DNA from: Oribacterium parvum ACB1 | GTDB lineage: Bacteria; Bacillota; Clostridia; Lachnospirales; Lachnospiraceae | Direction of reading: 5' to 3' | NCBI RefSeq assembly: GCF_000238055.2 | Contig: NZ_KE148312.1 | Location: forward strand, 258,001-322,000 | DNA length: 64,000 nt | Shown here: one piece after another, positions 34,015 through 42,513 of the stretch | Position numbering within the stretch: position 1 is the first letter of the stretch | Layout: each line of letters starts with the position of its first letter | Notes under the pieces: model-generated | What the model saw: only the letters and a program-made list of their open reading frames with translations | Database searches by the model: none | Told to the model about the DNA's origin: nothing | Made by a program: the position numbers and the translations under genes

Positions 34015-35651
34015 AGTTTAAAATACTCCCTAAGCTCTCGAAGCAGGGTATCCAAATCCACCTCTGCCCGTTCACTCATATTCTTTACCGTGGCTTTCGG
34101 CATCATAATACGAGCAAGAGGAGTGTTTAAGGCCTTAAAGCGGTCACTTAATCGGAAAAGGAGAGTCTTTACATTGGGATCCGCTTCCAAAATATCCTTT
34201 AATAAGGTATCTTCGGTGATTTCCGTCAGCTTGCCGGCTGTCAAAGACCCTGTGCTTTCTCTATTTCCTTCGTTTCCCAAAGACCCTGCGCTTTCTTTAT
34301 TGCCTACATCTTCAGAAGTCTCTGAGCCTTCCCTCTTGTCTTCGTCTTCAGAAGTCTCCTTGCTTTCTCCCTTTTCCTGCTGCTCCCATGTCAAAAGAGT
34401 TTGAGAGCCCTGTAAGGAACGGATATGGGTGCAATCCTGCATCATTTCCAGCACACCACGAAACTTTCCGTTTTCATCCCGAACCGCATAGTAGATGATG
34501 TAAATAAAGAGGTCCGGCTTGTTAATCCAAAACTCCGCCTTATCCTGTTCTCCGGAACGGAACTTCTTAATGATTTCCTCAACGATATGTACCGAAGCCT
34601 TTGGATGACAGTTTTTCACATCTCTTCCGATGACATTTTTACTTCTGGGGAAAACTCTGTGCTTGGTGTCGGTGTAGAAGCAAACCAGTTCATTTTCATC
34701 TACATAGGAAAGATCCACAGGCATATGCTGATAAATCAGATTAATCTGCTCCAAGGTAAGTTGACCGGTGCTAACATTCAGCTTCTCTTCCTTATTATTA
34801 AAGCCATACTTTCCTAATAGACCGGCAAGCTCTTCTGCAAAGCCGGGAGCAGAGGAAAGACCGGAGAGGGGAGCACCGGCTGTAGAAGCTGAGGCAGAAG
34901 AGGAAGCCGAAGCTGAATTGCCGGACTTATCTGCCTGCACGCTAATATAGGCAAAACCGATTTCCTGGTCTCCCTCAGCCATATAACGGAACTCTTCTTC
35001 GTTGATCATTTCCAAGGAGGTAGGGTAGAGGATATTTTCTTCCTTGTCCATCAAATCCCGCACATCCGCCACAAGCTCAGCCTGCTTTCCGATAAATTCC
35101 TCTTCCTTATCCTCTAAGAGAAGATTGTAGCACTCTGCAATCTCATCCCGGATAAAGTCATCCAAAGTCCACATGGTGGTGGTAGGACGGGTAAAGCCTT
35201 TCTTCTCCAAAACCGGGTATAATTGGTTTTGCTTTCTGGACAAATGAATCTTGAATTTCAACAATTCTTCATAAAGTTCCAGCCATTGGTTTTTAATAAG
35301 GGGATACTGCACCAAATCCTCCACGGAAAGGAGCAATTCCTTCATTTTGGCATTTTCCCTACGATAGCAGGAGATGGGATGATTTTCCGGAAGCTCTTGA
35401 TCCTTTGTGACCAAAACATCCTGGAAGACCTCCAGCATAGCTTGGATATCTTCCTTAATGCACTCGTCTTCGCTTTCTACCACCATTTCCTGCTCGATAA
35501 TGGCAATTTCATAGGGAGCCAGGTGTTGTACTCTATCTTTAAGGGATTTTCTGGCTTCTTCCAAAGATATCTTTCCCTCATCATAGGCGGATTTAATTTC
35601 ATGGACAATTTCTAATTTCTTAGCATCAATATTTTGAAAATTCTCTCTCAT
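34011..35651 (-). CDS. DUF438/hemerythrin/PAS/DUF1858 sensor-like protein
   Basis: A 546-residue multidomain protein. Residues ~10-75 are DUF438 and ~80-225 a hemerythrin-like bundle (ENHPISCYRREN, KFKIHLSRKQNQLYP, MDKEENILYP). An Ser/Ala-rich linker spans ~243-270, a PAS domain ~295-415 (VDENELVCFYTD, KNVIGRDVKNCHP), an acidic repeated linker ~420-470, and DUF1858 the end. Hemerythrin and PAS modules suggest sensing of oxygen, nitric oxide or iron redox state. There is no kinase or DNA-binding domain. The promoter region carries an 18-bp palindrome. Confidence 0.85.
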   Translation of the reverse strand: MRENFQNIDAKKLEIVHEIKSAYDEGKISLEEARKSLKDRVQHLAPYEIAIIEQEMVVESEDECIKEDIQAMLEVFQDVLVTKDQELPENHPISCYRRENAKMKELLLSVEDLVQYPLIKNQWLELYEELLKFKIHLSRKQNQLYPVLEKKGFTRPTTTMWTLDDFIRDEIAECYNLLLEDKEEEFIGKQAELVADVRDLMDKEENILYPTSLEMINEEEFRYMAEGDQEIGFAYISVQADKSGNSASASSSASASTAGAPLSGLSSAPGFAEELAGLLGKYGFNNKEEKLNVSTGQLTLEQINLIYQHMPVDLSYVDENELVCFYTDTKHRVFPRSKNVIGRDVKNCHPKASVHIVEEIIKKFRSGEQDKAEFWINKPDLFIYIIYYAVRDENGKFRGVLEMMQDCTHIRSLQGSQTLLTWEQQEKGESKETSEDEDKREGSETSEDVGNKESAGSLGNEGNRESTGSLTAGKLTEITEDTLLKDILEADPNVKTLLFRLSDRFKALNTPLARIMMPKATVKNMSERAEVDLDTLLRELREYFKL

Positions 35652-36034
35652 AGCTTACTCCTTCAGGGAATATTCCTATCTGCTGATCCGATAAGATCAG
35701 AAAGGAAAAAATAATATCGCATAGTTAGTTAGAAGATTCTAACTTATAACATCATAGCAAAAAAGAAGAAAGAAAAATAATAAAAATTCCATATCAAATT
35801 CTAAAGAGATTTTCATAGATTTTCTCTAAAGCCATAGCTATAGCTTATGGAAAAATATCTTCACAGAACTTAGCTGAAAGAGAGAATAAAAAATATTAAT
35901 GTACTACATAATGAAGATTTTATTTCTAATTCTTAAAAACAGAATTATACCGCGTAGGTAGACAAGGCTAACTGATTTAAAAAATAATGAGTAGGAAAAT
36001 ATTTTGATTTTTTATAGCTCCTTTTTTTCTACAG
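35652..36034 (-). promoter_or_regulatory. Upstream region of the DUF438 gene with an 18-bp palindrome
   Basis: AGTTAGAA (35727-35734) and TTCTAACT (35737-35744) form an inverted repeat with a 2-base centre, ~75 bp before the DUF438 start. It is a candidate site for a dimeric regulator. CTGATC/GATCAG near 35677-35694 could form a leader hairpin. The rest of this 383-base gap is A/T-rich with no gene seen. Confidence 0.5.
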
Positions 36035-36238
36035 CTAATTATCCTCTTCTTCCCAAAATAATTCATCCAATGTTTTCCCCAGTACATGACAAATGGCAAG
36101 GCAGAGGCGGATGGTAGGGTTATAGTCCCCTTTTTCTATGGCATTGATGGTTTGCCTGCTGACACCTACCAGATCTGCAAGCTCCTGCTGAGACAGATCT
36201 TTTCCCGCCCGGGCGGATTTTAAACGTAGATTTTTCAT
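36035..36238 (-). CDS. XRE-type transcriptional regulator
   Basis: A 67-residue single-domain helix-turn-helix protein: SARAGKDLSQQELADLVGVS, then RQTINAIEKGDYNPTIRLCL, typical of the YozG/XRE group. GAGGTGG precedes ATG 36238; this start falls 9 bases inside the end of the upstream membrane-protein gene. Such pairs of a tiny XRE protein and a small membrane protein are common in Firmicutes and are thought to be autoregulated. The target here is probably the promoter at 36848-36875. Confidence 0.85.
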   Translation of the reverse strand: MKNLRLKSARAGKDLSQQELADLVGVSRQTINAIEKGDYNPTIRLCLAICHVLGKTLDELFWEEEDN

Positions 36239-36246
36239 TTTCCACC

Positions 36247-36762
36247 TCACTCTTCATCATTCTTCATTCGATTCTTCATGAGCATGAGAATCAGGGCAAT
36301 GGCAAAAAAGATACTGAGAAGGAGAGGAACCATAAAACGGCTGCTGAGCCTTCCTGCAACCCACATTTTATCGGGAGAGATATTCTCTACGGTGTTTAGG
36401 ACATTCAGTACGCTGAACATAGCCCATACAGTAACACCAATGGTTTTATTTTTTTTACTGCTAAGCCCCCAGAAGGCATCATGGAAAAGGCAGTACCCCA
36501 TCAGAATCAGTCCAGAGAAGAGGAGGATGGCAAGGGGGATAATTCCTGCGTCCAAATACTTCTCCAACTTATCGGCAAAGGCGGCGTAAAGCATGAGGAG
36601 TCCCATGGTGGTAAAAAAAGCATATTGATAGCCCTTCCCGCGGACGATTACCTGCCTTTCATCATAACAATCCTGTTGTTCCTTACTCAATCTGTTACGA
36701 AAAAGAACTAAGAAGGAACCTGCAAAAACACCTACAGCGATTCCTAAGTTGAAATAATTCAT
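36247..36762 (-). CDS. Small membrane protein of an XRE-linked pair
   Basis: A 171-residue protein with about five hydrophobic segments. After the first comes QQDCYDERQVIVRGKGYQYA, a loop seen in membrane proteins paired with XRE regulators. ATG 36762 is preferred, with AAAGGAG seven bases upstream; the longer frame to 36813 has no site. It is first in a two-gene operon with the regulator. Function unknown. Confidence 0.72.
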   Translation of the reverse strand: MNYFNLGIAVGVFAGSFLVLFRNRLSKEQQDCYDERQVIVRGKGYQYAFFTTMGLLMLYAAFADKLEKYLDAGIIPLAILLFSGLILMGYCLFHDAFWGLSSKKNKTIGVTVWAMFSVLNVLNTVENISPDKMWVAGRLSSRFMVPLLLSIFFAIALILMLMKNRMKNDEE

Positions 36763-36847
36763 TGAAAACTCCTTTCCTTTTCTTGCATTCTCACTTTTTG
36801 GAGGAGGCAACACGTGTTACAAAATGTCGTAAATACTTTACATAACA

Positions 36848-36875
36848 AATATACACCTTCGTTTTAGAATGTCAA
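36848..36875 (-). promoter_or_regulatory. Promoter of the membrane protein-XRE operon
   Basis: On the minus strand TTGACA (36875-36870) and TATATT (36853-36848) are 16 bp apart. ATGTC/GACAT half-sites flank the -35, which would suit XRE autoregulation. Confidence 0.6.
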
Positions 36876-37135
36876 GTATATTTTACAAAAAGACATTAGA
36901 TAGGAAACTTTCTTCAGAAGTATCCGTCTCGATTTTCTTTACCGATCATCTATTCTTCAAAAGTTCTGCTACAATGAAACTGTTTAAACAAATGAACAGA
37001 AGGGAAGCATAGATATGGACTCAAAAAAGGAATCTTTACAGTTAAAGACGGTATTCTGATAGCGCATATCGACCGTTTGCTTAAAAGTGAAGAACATAGG
37101 GCATTAATAAAGAAACAAAGTGAGGAGTAAGGAAG
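36876..37135 (+). other. Gap with a short gene remnant
   Basis: A frame without a start (about 37036-37131) reads VKDGILIAHIDRLLKSEEHR and ends at a TAA just before the EFR1 start. I cannot name its family. It looks like the 3' end of a lost gene that may now serve as the leader of the EFR1 gene. Confidence 0.35.
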
Positions 37136-37912
37136 ATGTTATTTTATTTTTCAGCTACCGGAAATACCAAGCATGTAGCAGAGAAAATTAAAGAGCCGCA
37201 GGAAGAAATGATATCCATTGAGGAAGCCTGCAAGGCAGAAAGCTATGAGTATACGGTTAAGGACGGAAGGTTTGGAATTTTAAGTCCCACCTATGCTTGG
37301 GGGTTGCCCGGTATTGTTTATGCGTTCTTGGAAAAGTTGAAGCTTCGGTATGAAACAAAGCCCTACAGCTTTTATGTGGGGACCTTCGGGACGACAACGG
37401 GGGCAGCCTCTTCGATTGCGGATAGTCTTTTAAAAGAAAAAGGTTTAGCCTTGGATGCGAAATTCGATATTCGTATGCCGGATACTTGGACTGTGATTTT
37501 TGACTTATCCAATGCGGAAAAGGTTAAAACTAGCTTAAAGCAGGCGGAAGAGGAAATCAATGAGCTTAAGGTATTACTTTCCGAAAAGAAAAAAGGAAAA
37601 GAGATGGATTTCACGGTGCCCGAATTTGTAGGAAGGATGGCGAAAAAGCTTTATGACGGTAAGATGCGAAAGACCAAGAATCTTTCTGTGTCCGATGCCT
37701 GCATCGGCTGCACACTTTGCGCTAAGAAATGCCCGGTTCAGGCTATTGAAATGCAGAACAAAAAGCCGGTTTGGGTGAAGGAGGACTGCACCATGTGTCT
37801 GGGCTGTCTTCACCGTTGCCCGAAACATGCCATATATTATGGGAACGGCAAGGCGACCAACGCCCATGGACAATATACTTATCAAAAATACGTAGGAGAG
37901 AAGAGCATGTAA
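37136..37912 (+). CDS. EFR1 family flavodoxin-ferredoxin fusion protein
   Basis: A 258-residue fusion. The N-terminal flavodoxin domain has the FMN phosphate loop FSATGNTKHVA and the FGTTTGAA loop. The C-terminus carries two [4Fe-4S] motifs, CIGCTLCAKKCP and CTMCLGCLHRCP. It shuttles electrons in the cytoplasm; partners are not known. A related gene lies convergently at 37949-38710. RBS GAGTAAGGAAG precedes the ATG. Length and motifs are complete, so this copy is likely functional. Confidence 0.9.
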   Translation: MLFYFSATGNTKHVAEKIKEPQEEMISIEEACKAESYEYTVKDGRFGILSPTYAWGLPGIVYAFLEKLKLRYETKPYSFYVGTFGTTTGAASSIADSLLKEKGLALDAKFDIRMPDTWTVIFDLSNAEKVKTSLKQAEEEINELKVLLSEKKKGKEMDFTVPEFVGRMAKKLYDGKMRKTKNLSVSDACIGCTLCAKKCPVQAIEMQNKKPVWVKEDCTMCLGCLHRCPKHAIYYGNGKATNAHGQYTYQKYVGEKSM

Positions 37913-37948
37913 GCTCTTCTTTGTGCTTTGAATAAACTTTTTTGCATC

Positions 37949-38710
37949 CTAAACATATTTCTCATACCGGCACTGTTCGATGACTTCTTTTCCTAAAAGT
38001 GTAATGGCTTTTTGGGGACAGGAACTTATGCAACGATAACACATGGTGCATTTTTCCAGATTGACGGCTTTGCCGTTTTGTATGCGTAGATTTCCCATGG
38101 GGCAGATGGAGGCACATAATCCGCATCCAATGCAGTCATCACTGATTTTGAGTTTTTTACTATACCCGGTGGTTTTATTATAAAACCATAATCTTTGTCC
38201 GAATAATCCTGCGAGATGAGCCGGAAAGCTTAAGCCTTCCCGGGGATATTTTCCGGTTTGTTTAATCGTGTTTGTTGCCTTTTCGATTTTTCTATCCGCT
38301 TCATGGATGATTCTTCGGTTTTCTTCTAAAGACTTTTTCAGTAATTTACTGTCACAAACCGCATCCGGCATACGAATCTGCAAACCGCCAAGGATAATTG
38401 CACCATATTTTTTTAAAACTCTGGCAAGACACCCTGTTCCATCACCGGAAAATGCTCCCATAGTGGTTATTAAAAATATCTTTTTCCCTTTTCAGACATC
38501 CTTATGCCGAATGACAAAATCTCTTACCATAAATGGCACATTGGAAAATTGTGTCGGATAAGCAAGAATAATCTCATCATTTTTTCGGATGGCATCTATA
38601 GATTCTTTATCCTCAATGGGAACACATTTCGCATCGGAATCCAGTGCAGTAAGAAATTTTTGGATGCAGTGCTTTGTATTTCCCGTACCACTTAAAAATA
38701 CCCCTACCAT
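37949..38710 (-). pseudogene. EFR1 family ferrodoxin interrupted by one in-frame stop
   Basis: The flavodoxin half (FLSGTGNTKHCIQKFL) runs to RHKDV, meets a TGA at 38494-38492, and resumes in the same frame as KGKKIFLITTMGAFSGDGTG. It continues through two [4Fe-4S] motifs (CIGCGLCASICP, CTMCYRCISSCP). Family members usually have Trp at this place, so a single TGG-to-TGA change explains it. There is no other damage in ~250 codons. RBS GAGGAG precedes the ATG. It lies 92 bases after the tetR gene, in the same direction, so TetR may control it. Confidence 0.85.
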
Positions 38711-38802
38711 TTATACTCCTCATATTATTGCTTGAGCCGAAAATCTGTTTCACTTTGTTCCCTATACATGAATGGAGTTGGAAATCAATTCTGCTTTCTC
38801 CC

Positions 38803-39366
38803 TTATACAGTAATGGAGTCAAGAATCTGCTCTACTTCCGCTTCAAGATGATCCATGTCTACAGCCCCTTTCATGGTCACGATGGAAGACAGACCATGCA
38901 CCAAGGACCAGAGCGCAATAACTTTTGCATGAAGAGAAGTACTATCCCAATTCTCGGATTTTTCTTTCCATGCTTTTTCTGCGATATTTTTGAATAATAC
39001 AAATGGCGGATAATTCTCTATATCTATATCTTCTATAGAAAACAAGAACCGGTAATATAGAGGATTTTCATAAAAAAAGAGGACGTAACTTTTTCCCAAA
39101 TTGAAAAGAATTCTTGAAGGGTTGGAACAATCTTCCGTGGCTTTCACCAATGTCGAATAAAATCGATGATTCACATAATTACGAACTTCGGACAGAAAAG
39201 CCTCCTTATTTTTAAAATGGGCATAGGGCGCGGCAGGACTGACGCCTGTAGAATCTGCCAGTTTACGCATGGAAAGAGCTTCCAGACCATATCGATTGAT
39301 ATAGGCCAAGCCTTTTTCCACTAGTTCTTCTTTTAAATTCCCATGATGGTATGTATCGGATTTCAA
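38803..39366 (-). CDS. TetR family transcriptional regulator
   Basis: A 187-residue regulator. The N-terminal helix-turn-helix is ALSMRKLADSTGVSPAAPYA followed by HFKNKEAFL. The C-terminal ligand domain resembles the WHG/TetR_C group (ENPLYYRFLF, ALWSLVHGLSSIV). The start is a TTG at 39366, with AAGGAG about 6 bases upstream. Its own promoter holds an 8-bp inverted repeat and is probably autorepressed. The likely regulon is itself and the EFR1 gene behind it. Confidence 0.87.
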   Translation of the reverse strand: MKSDTYHHGNLKEELVEKGLAYINRYGLEALSMRKLADSTGVSPAAPYAHFKNKEAFLSEVRNYVNHRFYSTLVKATEDCSNPSRILFNLGKSYVLFFYENPLYYRFLFSIEDIDIENYPPFVLFKNIAEKAWKEKSENWDSTSLHAKVIALWSLVHGLSSIVTMKGAVDMDHLEAEVEQILDSITV

Positions 39367-39400
39367 AGCACACTCCTTTTTTGTTTCAATCTATACACTG

Positions 39401-39434
39401 TTTAGATTATAGCACTCAATCTAAATGATGTAAA
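39401..39434 (-). promoter_or_regulatory. tetR promoter with operator
   Basis: On the minus strand TTTACA (39434-39429) and TATAAT (39411-39406) are 17 bp apart. TTTAGATT (39401-39408) and AATCTAAA (39418-39425) form an inverted repeat across the -10 and spacer, a typical TetR repressor site. Confidence 0.7.
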
Positions 39435-39624
39435 GATGGAAAAATTTATAGGATAAAACTTAGCGATAGAGACATATTTTCCCCTGAAAGTATAAAAAAT
39501 ATAAGATAACTGGCAGAGGAAAATGTGGGACAAGATAGAATCCAGCCTGTTCCCTCAGCCATTTTTTTGATAAAATCTATCCGAAGTAATTTTCCTGTTG
39601 TAAATGCTGTATGGAGGAAAAGAA

Positions 39625-40989
39625 ATGGACTATAGAACAGAACACGATTCCATGGGGGAAGTGCAGGTTCCGGTGGAGAAATACTGGGGGGCACAAACCC
39701 AGAGAAGCTTTGAGAATTTTAAAATAGGAACGGAGAAGATGCCCACTGAGATTGTTCGTGCCTTTGCCATTTTAAAAAAGGCGGCGGCAATCGCCAATAA
39801 TCGCCTTGGCAAACTGGATGAAAGACGAAAAACTTTGATTTCCGGCGTATGCGATGAGATTTTGGAGGGGAAGCTCAATGAGCATTTTCCCCTTGTGGTA
39901 TGGCAGACCGGCAGCGGAACCCAGTCCAACATGAATGTGAACGAAGTCATTGCCAATCGGGGAAATGAAGTGGCAGGAGAAAAGCTTTTGCATCCCAATG
40001 ACCATGCCAATATGTCCCAAAGCTCCAACGATACCTTCCCAACCGCCATGCATATCGCAGCAGCCTTGGAAATCGAGGAGAGGCTTTTTCCAAGTTTGGA
40101 TACCCTCATTCAGTCTTTTGAAAGACTTATGCAGGAAAATGAAGGCATTGTGAAAACCGGCCGGACTCACTTACAGGATGCCACCCCGATTAGTTTTTCT
40201 CAGGAAATCAGCGGTTGGAAAGTGATGCTCGAAAAATCGAAGGAGATGCTGCAATTAAGCCTTCCCGGACTTCGAGAACTGGCTCTTGGGGGAACTGCAG
40301 TGGGAACGGGACTCAATGCCCCTAAAGGCTTCGATTTGGAAGTGGCAAAAGCGGTTTCTGAACTTACGAAGAAGGATTTTAAAACCGCAAGCAATAAATT
40401 TCATTCTCTTACTGCGAAGGATGAGCTTGTTTTTGCCCACGGCGCCTTGAAAGCCTTGGCAGCGAATTTAATGAAAATAGCCAATGACATCAGGTGGCTG
40501 GGCAGCGGCCCAAGATGCGGTCTTGGAGAAATTTTCCTTCCGGAAAATGAGCCGGGAAGCTCCATTATGCCGGGAAAGGTAAACCCCACCCAATGCGAAG
40601 CGCTTACCATGGTGTCCGTTCAGGTTATGGCCAATGATGTGGCGGTGGGCATGGCGGCTTCTCAAGGGAATTTTGAGCTAAATGTATATATGCCGGTATG
40701 TATCTACAATTTTTTGCAGTCTGTACGCCTACTTTCCGATGCCATGTTATCCTTTAATCAGAACTGTGTTTCGGGGATTAAGGCGAACAAGGAGAAAATG
40801 CAGGAAAATCTTCATCGCTCTCTGATGCTGGTAACCTGTTTGAATCCCTACATTGGCTATGAAAATGCGGCGAAGACAGCGAAAAAGGCCTTTCAGGAAA
40901 ATATCTCTTTGAAAGAAGCCTGCCTACAGCTTGGCTTCTTGACGGAAGAGAAATTTGACGAAGTGTTTCAACCGGAAAAAATGATATAA
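39625..40989 (+). CDS. fumC: Class II fumarate hydratase
   Basis: A 454-residue fumarase of normal length. Visible family marks are GSGTQSNMNVNEV, TGRTHLQDATP with the catalytic His, and the flexible loop GSSIMPGKVNPTQCEA with the active-site Ser. It interconverts fumarate and malate in the cytoplasm without an iron-sulfur cluster. ATG 39625 is used because GGAGG lies 7 bases upstream. The next gene is malic enzyme in the same direction, so together they would turn fumarate into pyruvate, CO2 and a reduced nicotinamide. Confidence 0.93.
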   Translation: MDYRTEHDSMGEVQVPVEKYWGAQTQRSFENFKIGTEKMPTEIVRAFAILKKAAAIANNRLGKLDERRKTLISGVCDEILEGKLNEHFPLVVWQTGSGTQSNMNVNEVIANRGNEVAGEKLLHPNDHANMSQSSNDTFPTAMHIAAALEIEERLFPSLDTLIQSFERLMQENEGIVKTGRTHLQDATPISFSQEISGWKVMLEKSKEMLQLSLPGLRELALGGTAVGTGLNAPKGFDLEVAKAVSELTKKDFKTASNKFHSLTAKDELVFAHGALKALAANLMKIANDIRWLGSGPRCGLGEIFLPENEPGSSIMPGKVNPTQCEALTMVSVQVMANDVAVGMAASQGNFELNVYMPVCIYNFLQSVRLLSDAMLSFNQNCVSGIKANKEKMQENLHRSLMLVTCLNPYIGYENAAKTAKKAFQENISLKEACLQLGFLTEEKFDEVFQPEKMI

Positions 40990-41020
40990 GAAGAAATGAT
41001 ATAAGAAACAATGAGTTAAG
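40977..41020 (+). repeat. Tandem copies of the fumC gene end
   Basis: AAAATGATATAAG, which spans the fumC stop codon, is followed by AGAAATGATATAAG and AAACAATGAGTTAAG. The gene's last codons have been copied twice with drift. The remaining spacer to 41150 has no other feature. Confidence 0.6.
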
Positions 41021-41150
41021 ACAGGCACATTATCAGGAGCGACTAATACCGGAAAGAAGTATTCATTGGCAGAGGTAATAAAAAGTCAGAAATAGTAAAA
41101 AGGCAGAAATTACATAGAATAGAATTGAAATAAAGTATGGAGGAAGAAAA

Positions 41151-42323
41151 ATGGACTATGCGAAGGAATCATTGAAACTGCATTATGAATTAAAGGGAAA
41201 GCTGGAAATTACACCGAGAGCCAAGGTAGACAGCAAAGAAGCACTAAGCCTTGCTTATACCCCGGGAGTGGCTGAACCCTGCCTAGTGATACAGAAGGAT
41301 GTGGAGAAAAGCTATGAGCTGACCAGACGCTGGAATACGGTTGCAGTGGTAACGGACGGAACTGCGGTTCTAGGCTTGGGAGACATTGGGCCGGAGGCAG
41401 GCATGCCGGTTATGGAAGGAAAATGTGTGCTGTTTAAGGCATTCGGAGATGTGGATGCCATTCCGCTTTGCGTAAGAACGAAGGATGTAGAGGAAATTGT
41501 AAAGACGGTGAGTCTCCTCGCCGGAAGCTTTGGGGGAGTGAATCTGGAAGACATTTCTGCACCCCGATGTTTTGAGATTGAAAAGAGGCTAAAGGAAGTT
41601 TGCGATATTCCGATTTTCCATGATGACCAGCATGGTACTGCAGTAGTAACTTTGGCAGGTCTGATTAATGCCTTAAAGCTTACCGGGAAAAAAATCGAAG
41701 AAGTGAAGATTGTGACCTCCGGAGCCGGGGCAGCAGGCATCGCCATTATCAAACTGCTCATAAGCATGGGCGCTAAACATGTGATTATGACAGACAGGGA
41801 AGGTGCCATTTATAAGGGGAGAGAGAACTTAAATCCCATTAAGATGGAAATGGCAGAGATTACCAATCTCTCCATGGAAAAGGGAAGTCTTTCTGATGTT
41901 ATCAAGAATGCGGATGTCTTTATCGGTGTTTCCGCACCGGGAACCCTAAGCAAAGACATGGTGAAGAGCATGGCGGAGAAACCCATTATTTTTGCCTGTG
42001 CGAATCCTATTCCGGAAATTTTCCCGGAAGATGCGAAGGAGGCCGGTGCTGCAGTAGTATCTACAGGACGGTCGGATTTTCCCAACCAGATCAATAATGT
42101 ACTATGCTTCCCGGGTATCTTTAGAGGAGCCCTTGATGTGCGGGCAAAGGATATCAATGATGAAATGAAGGTTGCCGCAGCCTACGCTATAGCGGAACTG
42201 GTGAGCGATCAGGAACTTAATGCGGAGTATATTCTGCCGGCGGCCTTTGATGAAAGAGTGAAAGATGCCGTGGCTAAAGCCGTTTCGGAAGCGGCAAAGA
42301 AAAGCGGTGTAGCAAGACTATAG
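41151..42323 (+). CDS. NAD(P)-dependent malic enzyme (short bacterial form)
   Basis: A 390-residue malic enzyme. The N-terminal domain has AYTPGVAEPC and the catalytic region TDGTAVLGLGDIGPEAGMPV. The metal-binding Glu-Asp lies in NLEDISAPRCFEIE and FHDDQHGTA, and the Rossmann fold in TSGAGAAGIA. It decarboxylates malate to pyruvate. RBS GGAGGAAG precedes the ATG. A strong terminator follows the gene. NAD is more likely than NADP as cofactor for this short form, but this is not certain from sequence. Confidence 0.9.
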   Translation: MDYAKESLKLHYELKGKLEITPRAKVDSKEALSLAYTPGVAEPCLVIQKDVEKSYELTRRWNTVAVVTDGTAVLGLGDIGPEAGMPVMEGKCVLFKAFGDVDAIPLCVRTKDVEEIVKTVSLLAGSFGGVNLEDISAPRCFEIEKRLKEVCDIPIFHDDQHGTAVVTLAGLINALKLTGKKIEEVKIVTSGAGAAGIAIIKLLISMGAKHVIMTDREGAIYKGRENLNPIKMEMAEITNLSMEKGSLSDVIKNADVFIGVSAPGTLSKDMVKSMAEKPIIFACANPIPEIFPEDAKEAGAAVVSTGRSDFPNQINNVLCFPGIFRGALDVRAKDINDEMKVAAAYAIAELVSDQELNAEYILPAAFDERVKDAVAKAVSEAAKKSGVARL

Positions 42324-42418
42324 TGCTGTATGGAAATATTACATTGCAGTTCTGCATGAAGATGCTACATAGAACTTTTTTGTAATAATAAGGGCGAATG
42401 AATGATGCAAGTACAAAA

Positions 42419-42441
42419 GCCGGGGATTTTCCCCGGTTTTT
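42419..42441 (+). terminator. Rho-independent terminator
   Basis: CCGGGGA (42420-42426) pairs with TCCCCGG (42430-42436) around TTT, followed by TTTTT. It ends the malic enzyme transcript. Confidence 0.88.
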
Positions 42442-42513
42442 GTGCTATGCATAGTAAGTATCGCTAGTAAAGCATGCGTTTTCTCGTTTGGAAATATGCT
42501 TCATAATATAGAA

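Noticed and set aside
38492-38494. TGA in the EFR1 gene as selenocysteine or a reassigned codon
   Set aside because: Relatives have Trp here, no selenocysteine hairpin was seen, and TGA ends other genes in the window, so simple nonsense mutation is the better reading.
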